From positions 1 through 9,474 of the forward strand of contig CAZKZZ010000150.1 in the NCBI GenBank assembly GCA_964557375.1: a DNA stretch of 9,474 nt, in the 5' to 3' direction. A program made the translations under genes and the position numbers. The notes beneath the pieces are model-generated. The model had not been told where the DNA came from and did no database searches. It saw only the letters and a program-made list of their open reading frames with translations. This DNA comes from CAZKZZ01 sp964557375 (lineage in GTDB: Bacteria; Spirochaetota; Spirochaetia; SPDA01; CAZJBZ01). Shown here piece by piece: positions 6,908 to 9,474 of the stretch; position 1 is the stretch's first letter; each line of letters begins with the position of its first letter.

Positions 6908-7735
6908 ATGTCTACTACAATTTATTATTTCAGCGGAACAGGGAACTCATTGATCAATGCAAAACGCATCGCCGAGGGGCTGGCAGGCGCGGAAGTTATT
7001 TCCATCCCCCATGCATTGTCACGGGATTCGCAAACCACGGCAAAGAGTCCCGGACCACAATCCGACAACCGGAGAATCGGTTTCGTCTTTCCCACCTACG
7101 CCTACGGGCTGCCCCGCATGGTAAGGGAGTTCGTTCAAAGAACAGAACTTCCGAAAAATGCATACTATTTTGCTGTTGCATCAAACTGCGGTATTCCCGG
7201 ACCGGTCCTGCGCCAGCTCGCCCGACTGCTTCAAAAAAAAGAATGCAGGCTCCATGCAGGATTCAGTGTTCTCGATGAAAGCAGTTCCCTTATCAATGAT
7301 CCTGACAATGACGGAATCCAGAAAATGATGATATCGATGAATAAGGGACAATTCCCGGAGAAAAGTGATAACCGTATGGACGAAATAATCCGGACCATTG
7401 AGGCGGAAGAGGAACACCGGGCGGAAACGAGCAACCGCATTACCAATTTTTTCGGAAGACTGTTGCACCGGATGGCATCTTCGTCATTCCCGACGATGGC
7501 AAAAAACTTCTGGGTAACCAACGGGTGTACCGGATGCGGTAAGTGCGTTAAGCTCTGTCCCCGGAACAATATCCGGATGGAGAACGGCAGGCCTGTCTGG
7601 GATGATGACTGTGAAATGTGTCACGCCTGTATCCAGTGGTGTCCCCGGGAAGCCGTACAATACGCTGAGCTTACGAAAGAAAAACCGCGCTACCGGAATC
7701 CGGAGGTGCAGTGGGGTGATATGATTCTGCAATAA
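6908..7735 (+). CDS. EFR1-type flavodoxin-ferredoxin fusion protein
   Basis: A 275-residue cytosolic electron carrier. The N-terminal flavodoxin-like domain (about 1-175) begins with YYFSGTGNSL, whose SGTGNS (9-14) is the FMN phosphate loop, and continues with FPTYAYGLPR (about 61-70). The C-terminal domain (about 200-250) has two CxxCxxCxxxCP motifs, C207/C210/C213/C217 and C235/C238/C241/C245, predicting two 4Fe-4S clusters. This architecture matches proteins annotated as EFR1-family ferredoxins. The physiological donor and acceptor are generally unknown, so a specific reaction cannot be named. AGGAGG at 6897-6902 lies 5 bases before the ATG, the strongest ribosome binding site in the window. 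It lies 49 bases downstream of padR with an 18-base operator-like palindrome between them, so it is probably the main target of that repressor. It converges with the HEPN gene. Confidence 0.93.
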   Translation: MSTTIYYFSGTGNSLINAKRIAEGLAGAEVISIPHALSRDSQTTAKSPGPQSDNRRIGFVFPTYAYGLPRMVREFVQRTELPKNAYYFAVASNCGIPGPVLRQLARLLQKKECRLHAGFSVLDESSSLINDPDNDGIQKMMISMNKGQFPEKSDNRMDEIIRTIEAEEEHRAETSNRITNFFGRLLHRMASSSFPTMAKNFWVTNGCTGCGKCVKLCPRNNIRMENGRPVWDDDCEMCHACIQWCPREAVQYAELTKEKPRYRNPEVQWGDMILQ

Positions 7736-7795
7736 CGTGAAAGTACAACAGCAATATTAAGTTGGAGAGGGAGTCCGACAGAGAATTTATCCATC

Positions 7796-8200
7796 TTATA
7801 ACAGATTTTGCTGAGTAAGATAATCTTTGATTTGTCGTGTTATTATTGCGACTTCTTCTTTAAAATCAGTAAAATCGCCGCCTGTAAATGAATATGACGG
7901 GTTATAGTCTGCTTCCTCTCTGAATTTCATCATCTTTGAGAATACATGAGAGGCGTCTGTATCAAACACACCGGTTTTCACAAAGTGCAGACTAAACAGC
8001 CTCAGTGCCCCCTCATGACTTCGAGGTTCCAGATCTTTTGATAAAAGAATTGCTCGAATGTGATAGAGCAGATAGTAATACAACTTTGATACTGCGTCTG
8101 AAATAAGTTCATTTTCGAATAGAAGAGTAGCAGAACGATACGCCTTTTCCGCTCTGTTCAATTCTTCCGAGATATTCAGCTTTTTATTCTCGTCATTCAC
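7796..8200 (-). CDS. HEPN-domain protein (UPF0332-like), putative toxin of an MNT/HEPN pair
   Basis: A 134-residue, almost wholly helical protein. Features match the UPF0332 branch of HEPN proteins: an N-terminal helix with RAEKAYRSATLLFEN, then DAVSKLYYYLLYHIRAILL, the motif RSHEG (60-64) with S61-H62, FVKTG (73-77), and REEADYN (94-100). In MNT/HEPN pairs the HEPN protein is usually the toxin and an RNase or RNase-like factor. The HepT-type Rx4HxY motif is not present as such. An R67-x4-H72 spacing exists, but its place in the FVKTG region makes it probably fortuitous. The GTG start (8200) overlaps the stop of the nucleotidyltransferase gene in GTGA, giving translational coupling. An ATG at 8196 is out of frame and was not used. 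Function as toxin is inferred from the pairing. Confidence 0.88.
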   Translation of the reverse strand: MNDENKKLNISEELNRAEKAYRSATLLFENELISDAVSKLYYYLLYHIRAILLSKDLEPRSHEGALRLFSLHFVKTGVFDTDASHVFSKMMKFREEADYNPSYSFTGGDFTDFKEEVAIITRQIKDYLTQQNLL

Positions 8201-8541
8201 AGAGGAATACCTTCTTTTTTAATATCTAAAGCCAAACGCCTTTCTCGTTTTAGCAATTTCCTATACTCTTCCGCAGACAAAAGAATGCATGAAATTGGGA
8301 CAAGATACTCCAACTCAACAGATGCAGTCTTTTCATATATATTTTTTCTCAGCTCTCTGTTTAATCCTCGAACGACAACAGCAATATCGATATCGGAGTC
8401 AGGATCGTAATCTCCCCGTGCTCTCGATCCGAAAAGAACAAAAAGCTCGAGCTTATCGCCAAGGAGACCGCTCAATCGGTTCTTGAGATCTGAAAGTGCC
8501 GATTTTATTGTTTTTTCTTCAATTTTATCCGCTGTCGTCAT
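8197..8541 (-). CDS. MNT-family minimal nucleotidyltransferase, putative antitoxin
   Basis: A 114-residue polymerase-beta-type nucleotidyltransferase. The active-site motif is intact: LFGSRARGDYDPDSDIDIAV, with G38-S39 followed by the two metal-binding aspartates D50 and D52. The third carboxylate of the family is expected on a later strand. E76 or E78 (VELEYLVPIS) is a candidate, not assigned with certainty. In characterised MntA/HepT systems this partner neutralises the HEPN toxin by transferring AMP to it. The same could hold here, but the HEPN protein lacks the standard target motif. The gene is first in the pair, the usual order, and overlaps the HEPN gene by 4 bases. The ATG at 8541 has only a weak upstream GAG. 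The third codon onward fits the family's helical lead-in before the catalytic strand. Confidence 0.9.
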   Translation of the reverse strand: MTTADKIEEKTIKSALSDLKNRLSGLLGDKLELFVLFGSRARGDYDPDSDIDIAVVVRGLNRELRKNIYEKTASVELEYLVPISCILLSAEEYRKLLKRERRLALDIKKEGIPL

Positions 8542-8564
8542 ACACGTAACTCGATTCTCGGTTC

Positions 8565-8593
8565 ATTTTACCCTTTTTTAAGCGGGCATGCAA
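8565..8593 (-). promoter_or_regulatory. Promoter of the MNT/HEPN pair
   Basis: On the minus strand TTGCAT (8593-8588) is followed by 17 bases and TAAAAT (8570-8565). The predicted start near 8558 gives a leader of about 17 bases to the ATG at 8541. Confidence 0.55.
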
Positions 8594-8635
8594 ATTCAGA
8601 TGTATACTATGGTGCAGTTTCAGAAAACAGAAAAA

Positions 8636-8667
8636 TATACACAAGACATATACACTTGACATGTATA
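8636..8667. promoter_or_regulatory. Half-site cluster, candidate Phd-VapC operator
   Basis: TATACA occurs at 8636-8641 and 8649-8654 (13 bases apart, within the longer direct repeat ATATACACAAGAC/ATATACACTTGAC), and the inverted form TGTATA at 8662-8667. The last two form an inverted repeat with a 7-base spacer that spans the -35. A further TGTATA sits at 8601-8606. The layout fits cooperative binding by an antitoxin-toxin complex. Confidence 0.5.
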
Positions 8668-8684
8668 GTGTTTCATTTTAACAT
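8656..8684 (+). promoter_or_regulatory. phd-vapC promoter, predicting a leaderless mRNA
   Basis: A consensus TTGACA at 8656-8661, 17 bases, then TAACAT at 8679-8684. A start 7 bases after the -10 falls at 8691, the A of the antitoxin ATG. No purine-rich ribosome binding site lies in 8671-8690. Confidence 0.65.
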
Positions 8685-8690
8685 CACTCT

Positions 8691-8963
8691 ATGAAGACTG
8701 TAAACGCTCTGACAATTCGCAATAAATTCGGTGAGGTTCTCGCATATCTCGAAGAGAAAAATGAACCGGTTTTGGTAACAAAAGGGAAAAAGCTACGAGC
8801 CGCCTTAGTTCCAATTAAGGATTTTCAAACACGTTTTCTCGATAAGCAGGCGGAAGAAGAGAGAGATAAACTCCTTGAGAGAATCCGAAACATCCGAAGA
8901 CCCGGAAAAGAAAAAATAACCAGTGTTGAGGCTCTCCGTCAACTACGCGGTGACTTGAAGTGA
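8691..8963 (+). CDS. Phd/YefM-family antitoxin
   Basis: A 90-residue protein with the Phd/YefM layout. The N-terminal DNA-binding and dimerisation part (about 1-50) reads MKTVNALTIRNKFGEVLAYL, then EPVLVTKGKKLRAALVPIKDF. It is followed by a charged helical tail (about 51-90, EEERDKLLERIRNIRRPGKE) that would wrap the toxin. Homologues typically begin just a few residues before the first strand, so the ATG at 8691 is right even though no Shine-Dalgarno sequence precedes it. With the promoter placed at 8656-8684 the mRNA would begin at or next to this ATG. The stop overlaps the toxin start in GTGA. The antitoxin presumably binds the TATACA/TGTATA sites around its own promoter and represses the pair, more strongly as a complex with the toxin. 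Confidence 0.9.
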   Translation: MKTVNALTIRNKFGEVLAYLEEKNEPVLVTKGKKLRAALVPIKDFQTRFLDKQAEEERDKLLERIRNIRRPGKEKITSVEALRQLRGDLK

Positions 8964-9325
8964 GATACGTAATCGACGCATCGGTAGCACTACAGTGGGT
9001 ATTGGAAGAAGAATCCCATGATCGGGCCGAATCTGTTCTGCGTCGTGTATTGGAATTGCCGGAGTTTTTTGCGGTACCTGAACTATTTGGATTCGAAGTC
9101 CTGTCCGTGTTATTCAGACTCCATCCGGAACCGTACAGAGCATTTTCAACAGCAATCACCCCTGTTCTTCAATGCGGCTTACTACGCTATCCGCTGACCA
9201 AAGCAATCGTAGACCGTAGTAAACGGTTTACATTACAAGGCCTTACAGGATATGACGCAGCTTATGCAGCTCATGCCGAGGAACTGGACGGCTGCTGGAT
9301 CACCTTTGATGTTAAGGCTGCATAG
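8960..9325 (+). CDS. vapC: VapC-like PIN-domain ribonuclease toxin
   Basis: A 121-residue PIN-domain protein, the usual size for VapC toxins. The four acidic residues that bind metal can be placed: D6 (VIDASVALQW), E46 (PELFGFEVLSVL), D99 (LTGYDAAYAAHAEELD) and D117 (WITFDVKA). PIN toxins cleave specific RNAs, often tRNA or rRNA; the target cannot be predicted here. The start is a GTG at 8960 in a 4-base GTGA overlap with the antitoxin stop. GGTGA at 8949-8953, 6 bases upstream, is the likely ribosome binding site. Translational coupling would keep toxin below antitoxin. Pairing of a Phd/YefM-type antitoxin with a PIN toxin is common. The gene symbol is given by family, not by identification of a specific orthologue. 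Confidence 0.92.
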   Translation: MRYVIDASVALQWVLEEESHDRAESVLRRVLELPEFFAVPELFGFEVLSVLFRLHPEPYRAFSTAITPVLQCGLLRYPLTKAIVDRSKRFTLQGLTGYDAAYAAHAEELDGCWITFDVKAA

Positions 9326-9333
9326 AAGGTAGG

Positions 9334-9353
9334 TAACAGCTCATTTGCTGTTA
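9334..9353 (+). terminator. Weak hairpin after vapC, possible terminator
   Basis: TAACAGC and GCTGTTA form a 7-base-pair stem around a 6-base loop, 8 bases after the vapC stop. The following bases (ATCTATTTG) are only mildly T-rich, so termination would be weak or factor-assisted. Confidence 0.35.
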
Positions 9354-9395
9354 ATCTATTTGATTCATTACACAGAGGCTGGTAAGGACAAGACA

Positions 9396-9474
9396 GTGGA
9401 ACAGTTTCTTTTAGTATTTTACATTCTTTTTTTTGCAACTGGTTTTATGGGCGGAGCAGCATCATTGTACTCAT
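9396..9474 (+). CDS. Start of a membrane protein (3' end outside window)
   Basis: A GTG at 9396 follows AAGGA (9384-9388) at a spacing of 7 and opens a frame that stays open to the window end (26 codons). The visible residues begin MEQFLLVFYILFFATG, a strongly hydrophobic membrane helix or signal anchor without an N-terminal basic cluster, followed by FMGGAASLYS. It may be the first helix of a multi-pass protein. Too little is visible to name a family. A TTG in the same frame at 9360 is an alternative but has no good ribosome binding site. It lies 70 bases after vapC and beyond a weak hairpin, so it is probably independent of the toxin pair. Confidence 0.5.
   Translation, partial: MEQFLLVFYILFFATGFMGGAASLYS

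Noticed and set aside
7761..7779. Hairpin GTTGGA/TCCGAC between the convergent EFR1 and HEPN genes
   Set aside because: The 6-pair stem includes a G-T pair and has no T-run on either side, so I cannot call it a terminator.
7747..8388. Repeat AACAGCAATAT near 7747 and again near 8378
   Set aside because: Only 11 bases, one copy inside the nucleotidyltransferase coding sequence; most likely chance.
8815..9159. Minus-strand frame across the phd-vapC junction
   Set aside because: Shadow frame opposite two overlapping genes with clear family motifs; low-complexity Ser/Asn-rich product.

Overview
The window looks like chromosomal DNA from a Gram-negative (diderm), moderate-GC bacterium. A free-living or marine-type member of the Spirochaetota is my best guess. 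The reasons are a signal-peptide outer-membrane protein ending in Phe, a FecR-domain envelope protein, a CHASE2-class III adenylate cyclase with a C-terminal helical tail, and strong AT-rich sigma70-type promoters. No rRNA, tRNA or taxon-specific marker is present, so this placement is an inference.

Region 1 (1-2369, minus strand) is a tight three-gene envelope operon. It runs from a small secreted protein, through a 418-residue candidate outer-membrane beta-barrel joined by a 4-base ATGA overlap, to a FecR-domain protein 11 bases further on that leaves the window at base 1. Region 2 (2458-6276, plus strand) is divergent from it. It holds a 902-residue CHASE2-adenylate cyclase with intact catalytic residues, followed 18 bases later by a 363-residue cytosolic protein that may have an AttH/CrtC-like lipocalin fold. 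The two operons face away from each other across about 88 bases, and their -10 elements appear to overlap. That suggests coordinated or mutually exclusive expression of an envelope module and a cAMP-producing sensor.

Region 3 (6304-7735, plus strand) is a PadR-family repressor followed by an EFR1-type protein (flavodoxin domain plus two 4Fe-4S clusters). Nearly identical 18-base palindromes (TATTCTAATAWTAGAATA) lie in front of both genes. The first covers the padR -10 element. This looks like a self-regulated redox switch with an operator unlike the classical ATGT-N8-ACAT PadR site.

Region 4 (7796-9325) has two toxin-antitoxin-type pairs back to back: a minus-strand MNT nucleotidyltransferase/HEPN pair and a plus-strand Phd/YefM-VapC(PIN) pair. 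Each has a 4-base GTGA overlap between its genes. The phd promoter predicts an essentially leaderless mRNA and sits in a cluster of TATACA/TGTATA half-sites. After vapC comes a weak hairpin and then the 5' end of a membrane protein running off the window at 9474.

The longest stretch without a gene is 8542-8690 (149 bases), which holds divergent promoters. I saw no RNA genes, CRISPR arrays, insertion sequences or attachment sites.
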